Notes: generated by a model from the letters alone, not told the origin. Positions 1 to 6,555 are shown, counted from the stretch's first letter. The stretch is DNA of 7,871 nucleotides from Deltaproteobacteria bacterium (GCA_031257955.1 JAIRNQ010000364.1:1-7871), one strand, 5' to 3'. Numbers and translations are program-made.

Positions 1-1
1 A

Positions 2-937
2 TTAAATCAATTCTTTTCATATATACAAAACACTAAAAACGTGGGATTAGCTGATATTTCATTAGAAATGATCACAAAAGAATCTGTTATTGATTACCTT
101 CAATGGCTAGAAAATGATCTTGGAAATAGCATTTCAACAAGAAATCAGCGTCTTGCTTGTATACGTTCTTTTGTTTCTCAGATTCCTGGTAAAGATTTAG
201 CCCTAAAAGTTCAATTAAATGAAATTTCAAGTATTTCTATAAAAAAATGCGTTAATAAAAATCTTTCTCCCAATAAGTATTTTGAAGATGATGTCTTAAC
301 GGCAATTCTCTCTCAACCTGATTCAAAAGTACCAAAAGAATTTAGAAATTTATTTTTTTTGGCGCTACTTTACGACACAGGAGGTCGAGTTCAAGAAATT
401 TTAGATCTTAAACCTATGGACTTTCATCTCGAAGCCACACAACCTTATGTTGCACTTACTGGAAAGGGTAATAAAATTAGATTTGTTCCTTTAATGCCTA
501 ACACAATTAAGCTATTTACCGACTATATGAAAATATTTCATTCCACATATCCATTTGCTCCTACATTATTCTATATAAATCACAGGTCTACAGTTGAACC
601 AATGTCAAGAGACTGCGTAGCTAAATTTATAGAAAAATATAGAATAAGTGCAAAAAAAACGTGCCCTAAAGTTCCAGAAAAGATTACAGCTCACATGTTT
701 AGACATTCCCGTGCGATGAGCCTTTACCGTGGAGGGATGCCACTCCCGTTATTATCAGAATGGTTGGGCCACAGCAATATGCAAACAACCTTGCTATATG
801 CTGAGGCCGACACAAAAATGAAGCAAGAGGCTATAGACCGAGCTACCTCTGAATTAAATCCTCTTAAGAGCAAAATTGGTTTTGAAATTAATAGTAATGA
901 TGAAAACGTTCTAAAAAGACTATATGGCCTTAAGTAA
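2..937 (+). CDS. Tyrosine-type site-specific recombinase/integrase, 5' end outside the window
   Basis: Catalyses DNA strand exchange through a 3'-phosphotyrosine link, moving or resolving a mobile element. A GTG at 41 gives 298 residues, but the frame is open to the left edge, and the upstream codons (QFFSYIQNTKN) read like the usual start of the N-terminal SAM-like core-binding domain, so the true start is probably outside. Numbered from the GTG, the core-binding domain spans about 1-70 and the catalytic domain about 80-270. The catalytic set is complete: R116 (GGRVQE), K142 (GKGNK), H218/R221 (HMFRH), H244 (LGHSN) and the nucleophile Y253 (YAEAD). The C-terminal pattern resembles the short XerC/D-like recombinases found in recombinase trios (RIT elements); this is recognition, not a search result. 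The gene is far more AT-rich than the right-hand part of the window, indicating transfer. Inverted repeats follow its stop. Recombinase identity is very secure; trio membership is a guess. Confidence 0.93.
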   Translation, partial: LNQFFSYIQNTKNVGLADISLEMITKESVIDYLQWLENDLGNSISTRNQRLACIRSFVSQIPGKDLALKVQLNEISSISIKKCVNKNLSPNKYFEDDVLTAILSQPDSKVPKEFRNLFFLALLYDTGGRVQEILDLKPMDFHLEATQPYVALTGKGNKIRFVPLMPNTIKLFTDYMKIFHSTYPFAPTLFYINHRSTVEPMSRDCVAKFIEKYRISAKKTCPKVPEKITAHMFRHSRAMSLYRGGMPLPLLSEWLGHSNMQTTLLYAEADTKMKQEAIDRATSELNPLKSKIGFEINSNDENVLKRLYGLK

Positions 938-939
938 TT

Positions 940-1002
940 ATTATGCCGCTTTTGTTAAATAAATGCAAGAATAAAAGCAATAAATTAATTAGTCGGCATA
1001 AT
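940..1002. repeat. Inverted repeat just after the recombinase stop codon
   Basis: ATTATGCCG at 940-948 is matched by its exact reverse complement CGGCATAAT at 994-1002. A second pair, GCTTTT at 948-953 and AAAAGC at 973-978, lies inside and overlaps the first by one base. The arms frame an AT-rich 45-nt spacer starting two bases after the recombinase stop. This could be a recombinase binding site at the element end, or a 3' hairpin of its mRNA. There is no clear U-tract, so a recombination site fits better. The role is inferred. Confidence 0.55.
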
Positions 1003-1127
1003 CATAGAGTTGACATAAGATCTGTGCGGGGGGACACCCGCTCATGGGGTGTTCCCTACCGCGTCAAACAAGGGTTTGTTAAGTTATCGAGGTATAATTT
1101 TGGATCTCGAATTCAGAGTAGCAAGCT
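1003..1127. other. Non-coding junction between the recombinase tail and the broken transposase
   Basis: No convincing gene is seen here. The stretch holds an imperfect hairpin: GGGACACCC at 1031-1039 pairs with GGGTGTTCCC at 1047-1056 with one unpaired T. Base composition shifts from very AT-rich (left of about 1010) to mixed. The right end of the recombinase element is expected in this interval, but no flanking target duplication can be assigned from the window alone. A 72-codon open frame starting at 943 runs through here and has no recognisable features. Confidence 0.4.
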
Positions 1128-1562
1128 TCAGCTGAGGTCAGCGTGGAGATCTCCAGTGTAGAGCTGCGGAGCCCTACAGTTAGCCCGTGAACGCTTACGT
1201 TCTGAACTTAAGTTTCTAAGGCTTTTGCAAGTCCATCTTAATGATGAGCCTGGGTCACCTCTGGTCATCGGGTCTACTAAATTTTCTAAAGCGACCTGTA
1301 TATCAGGGCTATGTTCCAATGAACTTTTTCTTCCTCCGCCATAGGATCTGACACGGTTCGCGTCTAAAGGTTCATCTGTGTCAATTTCTGAAATACCTTT
1401 CTTAATGGTATTAGGCGATAGGCTAGTAGCCCTGGAAACTGTCGATATTCCACCATAGCCTAGAGCGATGGCTTCATTGGCAGCCCAATGTCTCAGGGTG
1501 CGTTCGTCAAGGAAAGGACTAAATCTAAGGTACTTACCTTTTATGGTTTCTTCAGTACACAT
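1128..1562 (-). pseudogene. ISAzo13-family transposase, N-terminal remnant
   Basis: Remnant of a DDE transposase of the ISAzo13 type (called Rhodopirellula transposase in some databases). From the ATG at 1562 the first residues (IKGKYLRFSPFLDERTLRHW) and the segment ALGYGGISTVSRATSLS at about 33-49, a helix-turn-helix-like region, match the family's N-terminal pattern. They are followed by a GGGRKS linker and the signature RGDPGSSLRWTCKSLRNL at about 100-117. After that, similarity fades: the expected next stretch (TVG-x-LL then GYSLQAN) appears only as fragments in two frames, and a stop comes at 1128-1130. The catalytic DDE region is missing; family members are usually about 400 residues or longer. 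An upstream in-frame TTG at 1580 is an alternative start, but the second start aligns better. The gene breaks where the recombinase element's tail begins, suggesting disruption by insertion or deletion. Almost certainly non-functional. Confidence 0.8.
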
Positions 1563-1568
1563 AAGCGC

Positions 1569-1596
1569 ATTATAGCACAAAATAACACTTCGTTAA
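1569..1596 (-). promoter_or_regulatory. Possible sigma-70 promoter of the transposase remnant
   Basis: On the minus strand TTAACG (1596-1591) and a perfect TATAAT (1574-1569) are separated by 16 bp. The -10 box ends six bases before the ATG at 1562, so a transcript would start at or inside the start codon and be nearly leaderless. That fits a weak, self-limiting transposase promoter, but chance in this AT-rich stretch is possible. Confidence 0.35.
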
Positions 1597-1707
1597 GTTA
1601 TTTTCTTAAAGCCCCTAACGGCAGTCAAGGGTAGCTGGCCTCCGGCGGCCGTGGGCGGGCGGATGGGCGCCGGGAGAGGCTACGGATTCGGGCGGCGGTC
1701 GAATCGA

Positions 1708-1935
1708 TCACAAGCCGAAGTTTTTTCGGTGGGGCTCGACCTCAAAGAGGCCGCCACAATCTCGGCAACGCAGTTCATTTTTGGTGAGAAGCTCGTCTGA
1801 GAAGTACTCCTGAAGACCCCCGCAGAGAGGGCATGGTCCCTCGACGATTTTGATTTCGCGGGTCTGCCGATCGGCGCAGGCTGAAACTATGGGGCCTTGG
1901 ATTCCACTGCCGGGTATTCCTTCTTCGTTGGCCAT
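1708..1935 (-). CDS. Small zinc-ribbon protein, function unknown
   Basis: A 75-residue soluble protein. I chose the ATG at 1935 because AAGGAG lies 7 nt upstream of it (1948-1943); a longer open frame starting at 2031 would put codons over the promoter and the leader hairpin. The C-terminal half carries two cysteine knuckles, CPLCGG and CRDCGG, spaced as in a zinc ribbon, around an acidic and aromatic stretch (LQEYFSDELLT). The N-terminal third is probably flexible. There is no signal peptide or membrane segment. Such ribbons bind nucleic acid or protein partners, but nothing visible says which. The gene stands alone, facing away from pilC, next to the mobile-element debris. Composition and codon use match the host-like part of the window, so it is probably resident. 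Coding status is well supported; function is unknown. Confidence 0.72.
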   Translation of the reverse strand: MANEEGIPGSGIQGPIVSACADRQTREIKIVEGPCPLCGGLQEYFSDELLTKNELRCRDCGGLFEVEPHRKNFGL

Positions 1936-1973
1936 GGGCGCGCTCCTTAATGTCGGGTTAAAATAGTGACTGG

Positions 1974-2005
1974 CCCCCGGCCAGGGTGGCCATCCGGGCC
2001 GGGGG
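1974..2005 (-). promoter_or_regulatory. Stem-loop in the leader of the zinc-ribbon gene
   Basis: CCCCCGGCC at 1974-1982 and GGCCGGGGG at 1997-2005 form a perfect 9-bp GC stem with a 14-nt loop. It lies between the predicted promoter and the ribosome binding site, so it would fold in the untranslated leader. No U-tract follows on the minus strand, so it is not a standard terminator. It could stabilise the mRNA or affect translation; the role is inferred. Confidence 0.5.
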
Positions 2006-2022
2006 AGGTTAGAACCGTCTGC

Positions 2023-2051
2023 ATGATACAAGATCGGCGGGAAGGAGTCAA
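2023..2051 (-). promoter_or_regulatory. Sigma-70-like promoter for the zinc-ribbon gene
   Basis: On the minus strand TTGACT (2051-2046) and TATCAT (2028-2023) are separated by exactly 17 bp. This is five of six in the -35 box and a fair -10 box. Transcription would start near 2015 and give a leader of about 80 nt before the ATG at 1935. Confidence 0.6.
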
Positions 2052-2562
2052 ATTTATCGCAATAATATAGAATTTAGACTGTCTAAAATTGGGATGAGAC
2101 TAAATAATTAGAATTTTTGATTGATAATAACCAAATAGTTATGGTATATTAACTAAGTAAAATTGTATTGCGGTCTAATAAAATTAAAAATTATGTATAT
2201 AATATTAAAATATCTATTTAGTTGGAATGTAAATGATTTTAGGGCCGATAGTTTGGCGGGCGGAGGATATTTGGTGTCATTGGGCATGAACGGCTTGCCT
2301 TGTTTGGGGCAAGGCTTAAAGACGTAAATATGTTCTAGTATTCGCCGCGTAGTTATTGGCCTTTGGCCTTAGCCGGCGGGCGGCGGTCACGGGGGCCGGT
2401 GGACTCTGGGTGGGAGACGCGAGGGGGCAGGGGGAAAGAAAAGGGCCAAGGTTATTGCCGTCCGTGACTTTATGGAAACTCTCAGGGTGTCGCGGGAGGT
2501 TAAGGTTAGAATAACAATCTTTCAAACCGTGGAACTAAAATCGAAAGATCGCAAAATTTAGT

Positions 2563-2590
2563 TTGAATTTAGGTCACGATATTGTATCAT
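2563..2590 (+). promoter_or_regulatory. Candidate sigma-70 promoter toward pilC
   Basis: TTGAAT (2563-2568) and TATCAT (2585-2590) are separated by 16 bp. The 14-mer around the -10 box, 2578-2591, matches 13 of 14 bases of the -10 region of the zinc-ribbon promoter on the other strand. If used for pilC the leader would be about 340 nt, which is long, so a closer promoter may exist in the GC-rich part. Confidence 0.4.
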
Positions 2591-2837
2591 GAGCTAAGGA
2601 AGTTGAAATTCCTTGCCCCGTTCTCATGGGCCGGCGATCGGCCGCGGATGAGGCCAGGCCTTTGGGCCAGGGGCTCGATTTGGGCACCGGGGAAACCGGA
2701 CCGAGGACCGGCCACTTTGGGCGAGTCGGGGAACTTCAACCTCCAGGTTTGGGCTCGGGCGGGCTTCCCAAGCGATGGGTAGACCCAAGGGCCGGATTTT
2801 AGGCGGCGGCCCGAATCGGACCGTCATTTTATTTCGC

Positions 2838-2909
2838 GCGGAGGCTGGGTCTGGGGCGGTTGGCCGCAGGCAGGGCCTTGGCGGAGGCTGGGCTTGGGGC
2901 GGTTGGTCG
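2838..2909 (+). repeat. 29-bp direct repeat just upstream of pilC
   Basis: Copies at 2838-2866 and 2881-2909 agree at 26 of 29 bases (differences at repeat positions 13, 14 and 27), with a 43-bp period. Each has the skeleton GCGGAGGCTGGG...GGGGCGGTTGG. The second copy ends 17 bp before the pilC ribosome binding site. Possible readings are a paired regulator site or a local duplication. Confidence 0.6.
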
Positions 2910-2935
2910 TCCGGCTTGGCTTTATTGGAGGAAAC

Positions 2936-4144
2936 ATGCCGATTTTCGCTTGGAGCGGGGTTAACGCCAAGGGCAAAAAACGCAAGGGTACCATGGAAGC
3001 CCAGGACACGAGGCAAGTCGAGGCTTTCCTTAAGCGCCTTAGGATCGTTGATTATAACATCAAAGACGCCCCGAAGGACTTGCTGGCCGGCATTCCCTTG
3101 TTTGCCCAAAAGATTACCGTCAAGGACATCATGCTTTTCACCAGGCAGTTCTCGACGATGATCGACGCCGGTCTTCCCCTGGTCCAGTGTCTTAAGATCA
3201 TGGCCGACCAGTCGGATAACCCTACCCTCAAGACGATGCTTCGCGACATCAATAATTCTGTCCAGTCCGGGGCCACCCTTTCGGACGCCTTACGCAAATA
3301 CCCGCAACACTTTGACAGCCTGTATTGCAATCTGGTGGCCGCCGGGGAAACCGCCGGTATTTTGGATACCATCCTCAAGCGCTTGGCCGAGTATATCGAG
3401 AAGGCCGAAAGGCTCAAGAGGAAGGTTAAGTCGGCCTTGGCCTATCCCTTGATCGTTCTCGGCGTCGGCGTCGTGGTCATGTTGGTCATCATGATCTTCG
3501 TTATTCCCACTTTTGAGGAAATGTTTTCCAGTTTTGGTAAAGAACTGCCCTGGTTGACACAAAAGGTCATCGACGCTTCTAATTTGATCATGGATAGGTG
3601 GTTCATCCTTCTTCCGGCCATTATAGGCCTAGCCATTGGGCTCAAAAAATTCTTCTCAACGCCCCTTGGCGGCTATATCTTCGACACCTATGCGCTCAAG
3701 ATGCCGGTTTTTGGCGATCTGGTCCGGAAGGTGGCCGTCTCCAAGTTCACCCGCACCCTGGCCACCATGCTTCAGGCCGGCGTTCCCATCATAACCAGTC
3801 TTGATATCGTGGCCGGCACGGCCGGCAACAAGGTCGTCGAGGAGGCCCTCTTGGAATCCCGGTCGGCCATCGCCGAAGGTCGGCCTTTGGTCGACCCCCT
3901 CTTGGAGTCGGCGGTTTTCCCGAACATGGTCACCTCCATGATCGCCGTCGGGGAGGAAGCCGGTGCCTTGGATATCATGCTGGTTAAAATCGCCGATTTC
4001 TTTGACGATGAGGTCGACGCCGCCGTCGAGACGGTCATGACCATGATTGAGCCCATGATGATCGTGTTCTTGGGTTCCACCGTCGGTACCCTGATTATCG
4101 CCATGTACCTCCCGATATTCGGCATGGGCGCCGCCGTCGGCTGA
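2936..4144 (+). CDS. pilC: PilC, type IV pilus inner-membrane platform protein (GspF/PilC family)
   Basis: Polytopic inner-membrane protein that anchors the pilus assembly machine and couples the cytoplasmic ATPases (PilB for extension, PilT for retraction) to pilin insertion or removal. The ATG at 2936 is preceded by GGAGG five bases upstream and gives 402 residues, the usual family length; an upstream in-frame start at 2894 lacks such a site. The N-terminus (FAWSGVNAKGKKRKGTMEA) is typical. Two T2SSF repeats follow: about 68-190, opening LFTRQFSTMIDAGLPLVQCL, and about 270-395, opening FTRTLATMLQAGVPIITSL. Each carries a GE-x-AG motif (GETAG at 137-141, GEEAG in the second repeat). Membrane segments lie at about 170-190, 222-236 and 373-395. 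Unusually, no pilB or pilT precedes it; the upstream region is non-coding. A PilS-like kinase follows beyond a terminator. A type II secretion GspF is the alternative, but the kinase neighbour favours pili. Confidence 0.93.
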   Translation: MPIFAWSGVNAKGKKRKGTMEAQDTRQVEAFLKRLRIVDYNIKDAPKDLLAGIPLFAQKITVKDIMLFTRQFSTMIDAGLPLVQCLKIMADQSDNPTLKTMLRDINNSVQSGATLSDALRKYPQHFDSLYCNLVAAGETAGILDTILKRLAEYIEKAERLKRKVKSALAYPLIVLGVGVVVMLVIMIFVIPTFEEMFSSFGKELPWLTQKVIDASNLIMDRWFILLPAIIGLAIGLKKFFSTPLGGYIFDTYALKMPVFGDLVRKVAVSKFTRTLATMLQAGVPIITSLDIVAGTAGNKVVEEALLESRSAIAEGRPLVDPLLESAVFPNMVTSMIAVGEEAGALDIMLVKIADFFDDEVDAAVETVMTMIEPMMIVFLGSTVGTLIIAMYLPIFGMGAAVG

Positions 4145-4220
4145 GACCACCCCTTCTCGGGTGGCCCCGCGCCTCTCGGGTGGGCCCGATCTGGGCCCCA
4201 TAAATCAACCAAAGTAGCCA

Positions 4221-4258
4221 ACGGCCCGCCCCGGAATGCCCGGGCCGGGCCGTTTTTC
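4221..4258 (+). terminator. Intrinsic terminator after pilC
   Basis: ACGGCCCG (4221-4228) pairs perfectly with CGGGCCGT (4246-4253). An inner stem, CCCGG at 4230-4234 with CCGGG at 4240-4244, closes the loop. TTTTTC follows. This should end or attenuate pilC transcription before the kinase gene. Confidence 0.82.
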
Positions 4259-4351
4259 TAAATTCGGCCGTCCTTGGGGCCCCGGGGGGAACCCCCGAGG
4301 GCGCTCCGGCCGGCGGTTGGCCGCGGTTGGCCCGGCCAGGGGAGGGAAACG

Positions 4352-6115
4352 GTGACGGCGATGTCGAAAGAAATGTGGTTACCGCTGACCATAGATCGCA
4401 GCCGCCAGCGGTGGCTTTTCATCCTGCGCCTACTGATTAGCAGTTTTTTGGCACTCACTTTCGTGCTGCTTTACATAAACGACCGCGGGGCGGTGGTCTT
4501 TGGTTTTTGGTCGCCTTACATCGCCGTGGTTTTGTTTGTTTCCTACCTGCTTTCGTTTTTCCATTACTACGTCCTTCCCAAGCTTTGCCGAACCGGGGCC
4601 CAGATTGTGGTACAGATGTGCTGCGATACCCTTATGGCCTCGACGGTCATCGTGCTTACCGGCGGCTTCGACAGCACCTACAACTTCATTTTCGTGGTCG
4701 TGGTCATCAACAGCGCGTTTTTGGGCGGGCTCAGGATATCTTTTATCGCCGCCACCCTCTCGGCCATGGCCTGGGCGGCCATACTGGATCTCCACTATTA
4801 TGGCTACCTGCCCGGGCTCCCGCCCTTGGGCATCTACATGGGCTCTACCGAGCTGGCCCTTAACATACTGGTTAACACCGGGGCCACCTATTTAGTGGCG
4901 GTCCTGAGCGGGCATCTGTCGACCCAGCTCGATCTGTCAAGCCAGGCCTTGGTCTCCAGCCAAACCTCCCTGGATCGCCTCTCGGAATTAAACGACAACA
5001 TCATTAGAAGCATTGATTCCGGACTCATTACCACCGACAATGAAGGCCTAATCCTGTCGATCAACCCGGCGGCCAGGGAACTTTTGAAGGTTTCCCCGAG
5101 TTCTGTCTTCGGTACCCATTGGAGCCAATTGTTTCCCGAAGTGGACAAGGCCTTCGGCCCGCCCTTCGAGATCGACCGGGCCGACTCCCGCCACCAGCGC
5201 ATGGGCCTCATGGTTAAGCACTCCCGCAAGGCCGATGGGGGCGAGTTGGAAGTGGAACTGAGTTTTTTAACCCTAAAGGACGCCAGGAACGAAGACTGGG
5301 GGAACCTTCTGGTCATCAAAGACCAGACGGCCATGATCCAGATGGAGAGCGAGATTAAAAGAAGCGAGCACATGGCCGCCGTGGGCCAGCTGGCAGCCGG
5401 CCTAGCCCACGAGATCCGGACCCCGTTGGCTTCCATGAGCGGCTCCTGGCACATGATCCTGAACCAGGCCCTAAAGACCGAGGAGCAAAACCGGCTGATG
5501 AACATTATAGGGCGGGAGATGGATCGCCTCGAGGAACTGGTCGAGGATTTCCTTTCTTTCGCCAAGCCCACGGCCGGTAACCCCCAGCCCCTGGATCTTA
5601 ACGCCATAATCGAGGATCAGGCCCATATCTTTTCCAGTTGGAAGGGCCAGGAGGCCGACATCGAGATCCACTTAAACGACGTCCCCAAGGTGTTTTTCGA
5701 CTACGGGCAGATCAGCCAGGTTATATTTAACCTCATTCAAAACGCCATGGAGGCGACCGGGACTAACGGAAGGCCCAACGTAATCGTCGAAACGGGCGCC
5801 TCCGCCCTCACCCCCAACTTCGTCACCATGACCATAACCGACAACGGCAGCGGAATTAGCGAGGAAAACATAAAAAGGGTTTTTGAGCCATTTTTTACCA
5901 CCAAATCCAAAGGCCACGGCTTGGGCCTGGCCATGGTTTGGGGCATCATAACCCGCGGGAACGGCCGAATCTCGGTGCGCTCGACCCCTAACGTTCTAAC
6001 TACCTTCACCGTCCTCTTGCCGGTGGCCCCGCGTCCGGCCGCCAAGGAATCCGAGGCCCAAACGGCCCCCCTGGCCAGATCGCCCGTGTCCGCCGGCCCG
6101 CCCGTAGCCCCTTGA
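4352..6115 (+). CDS. pilS: PilS-like sensor histidine kinase (six-TM, PAS, HisKA, HATPase; NtrB class)
   Basis: Membrane sensor kinase that autophosphorylates on His and would pass phosphate to an NtrC/PilR-type activator of sigma-54 promoters. I chose GTG 4352 because GGAGG at 4341-4345 lies six bases upstream; ATG 4361 is too far away, and the longer frame from 4274 begins inside a GC hairpin. Product: 587 residues. Six hydrophobic segments lie at about 22-42, 55-75, 84-103, 110-125, 128-146 and 168-187, with TGGFDSTYNF between the third and fourth, as in PilS. A PAS domain spans about 212-325 (IDSGLITTDNEG). The H box is AHEIRTPL with phosphoacceptor H353, the N box NLIQNA (N460, N464), G1 DNGSGI at 497-502, F box FEPFFTTK at 511-518 and G2 GHGLGLA at 521-527, all intact. 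The tail is Ala/Pro-rich and probably disordered. No response regulator gene follows. The kinase class is certain; pilS orthology rests on architecture and the pilC neighbour. Confidence 0.88.
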   Translation: MTAMSKEMWLPLTIDRSRQRWLFILRLLISSFLALTFVLLYINDRGAVVFGFWSPYIAVVLFVSYLLSFFHYYVLPKLCRTGAQIVVQMCCDTLMASTVIVLTGGFDSTYNFIFVVVVINSAFLGGLRISFIAATLSAMAWAAILDLHYYGYLPGLPPLGIYMGSTELALNILVNTGATYLVAVLSGHLSTQLDLSSQALVSSQTSLDRLSELNDNIIRSIDSGLITTDNEGLILSINPAARELLKVSPSSVFGTHWSQLFPEVDKAFGPPFEIDRADSRHQRMGLMVKHSRKADGGELEVELSFLTLKDARNEDWGNLLVIKDQTAMIQMESEIKRSEHMAAVGQLAAGLAHEIRTPLASMSGSWHMILNQALKTEEQNRLMNIIGREMDRLEELVEDFLSFAKPTAGNPQPLDLNAIIEDQAHIFSSWKGQEADIEIHLNDVPKVFFDYGQISQVIFNLIQNAMEATGTNGRPNVIVETGASALTPNFVTMTITDNGSGISEENIKRVFEPFFTTKSKGHGLGLAMVWGIITRGNGRISVRSTPNVLTTFTVLLPVAPRPAAKESEAQTAPLARSPVSAGPPVAP

Positions 6116-6131
6116 GGGCCAACCCATCGCT

Positions 6132-6168
6132 CCAATAAAAAAGGCCCCGTTTGGGGCCTTTTTATTGG
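6132..6168. terminator. Bidirectional terminator between the kinase gene and the convergent higA-like gene
   Basis: A long near-perfect palindrome: CCAATAAAAAAGGCCCC at 6132-6148 pairs with GGGGCCTTTTTATTGG at 6153-6168 around the loop GTTT, with one extra A. The GC core is flanked by an A-run on the left and a T-run on the right, so it can terminate transcription in both directions. It starts 16 bases after the kinase stop and lies 9 bases beyond the end of the minus-strand gene. Confidence 0.93.
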
Positions 6169-6177
6169 TCGAGGGTC

Positions 6178-6555
6178 TCAAGGCTTTAGCCGGGGAACCC
6201 TTTTGGCTTTCACGGAATTTCGCAAGGGGTTGGGCGGATTGTAGGACTTGGAAAGCCTGATGGGCTCCACTTCCCGCCATCCGGAATCGAACTGTTGGGC
6301 CTCCCAAAGCTCGAAAGCGTATTCGAGTTTCAGCCAGAGTTCGGGCTGGGTCTTGAAGGCTTTGGCGAAGCGCAGGGCCATATCGGCGCTGACGCCGGAA
6401 CGTCTGTTGATTATGCTGGAAAGGGTGTTTCTGGAAACGCCAAGTTTGGCGGATAGGTCGGTCACCGATATGCCCATGGGCTCGATGAAATCTTTTTTTA
6501 GCACTTGTCCCGGGTGAGGGGGAGGACCGTTCGTCGGTTTCTTTGGATCAAGCAT
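6178..6555 (-). CDS. higA: HigA-family antitoxin / XRE-type DNA-binding protein, no toxin partner visible
   Basis: Antitoxins of this family bind their own promoter and neutralise HigB-type mRNA interferases. The product has 125 residues: a proline-rich lead (GPPPHPGQVLKKDFIEPMGI) characteristic of HigA, a helix-turn-helix at about 30-52 (VTDLSAKLGVSRNTLSSIINRRSGVS), and the conserved follow-on ALRFAKAF-x4-ELWLKLEYAFELWEA at about 60-86. The usual family length is about 100, so the last 25-30 residues, basic and rich in Asn/Pro (ending KAKRVPRLKP), are an extension. The ATG at 6555 fits the family start, though no strong ribosome binding site precedes it. HigB normally lies directly upstream of higA; here the upstream 800 bp holds no credible toxin frame, so this is an orphan or a free-standing regulator. 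A small inverted repeat upstream may be its operator. Family assignment is strong; antitoxin activity is unproven. Confidence 0.88.
   Translation of the reverse strand: MLDPKKPTNGPPPHPGQVLKKDFIEPMGISVTDLSAKLGVSRNTLSSIINRRSGVSADMALRFAKAFKTQPELWLKLEYAFELWEAQQFDSGWREVEPIRLSKSYNPPNPLRNSVKAKRVPRLKP

Larger units (their letters stand above)
2036..2935. other. About 900 bp without a convincing gene, upstream of pilC
   Basis: Positions about 2050-2240 are strongly AT-rich with no open frame worth calling. Positions about 2340-2450 and 2620-2920 are very GC-rich; open frames there encode only Pro/Arg/Gly-rich, domain-free peptides on both strands and look like composition artefacts. Visible structure includes a hairpin at 2297-2315 (GCCTTG, 7-nt loop, CAAGGC), a hairpin at 2596-2614 (AAGGAA/TTCCTT), a weak promoter-like pair TTGATT-17-TATGGT at 2117-2145 (plus), and the promoter and direct repeat listed separately. 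A structured RNA or degraded gene cannot be excluded by reading alone. Confidence 0.5.

Noticed and set aside
943..1161. 72-codon plus-strand open frame after the recombinase
   Set aside because: It runs through the inverted repeats and overlaps the antisense end of the transposase remnant; the product is basic with no domain, and no ribosome binding site is visible.
1936..2031. Longer 107-residue version of the zinc-ribbon protein
   Set aside because: The extra 32 codons would cover the leader hairpin and part of the promoter, while the ATG at 1935 has an ideal ribosome binding site.
2281..2298. Possible sigma-54 promoter (TGGGCATGAACGGCTTGC)
   Set aside because: The GG-to-GC spacing is 12 bases instead of the required 10.
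2316..2525. 69-codon minus-strand open frame in the gap
   Set aside because: Proline/arginine-rich with no domain; it looks like a product of GC-rich composition.
2582..3161. Overlapping open frames on both strands upstream of and into pilC
   Set aside because: Low-complexity Pro/Gly/Arg peptides with no domain; those overlapping pilC are shadows of the real gene.
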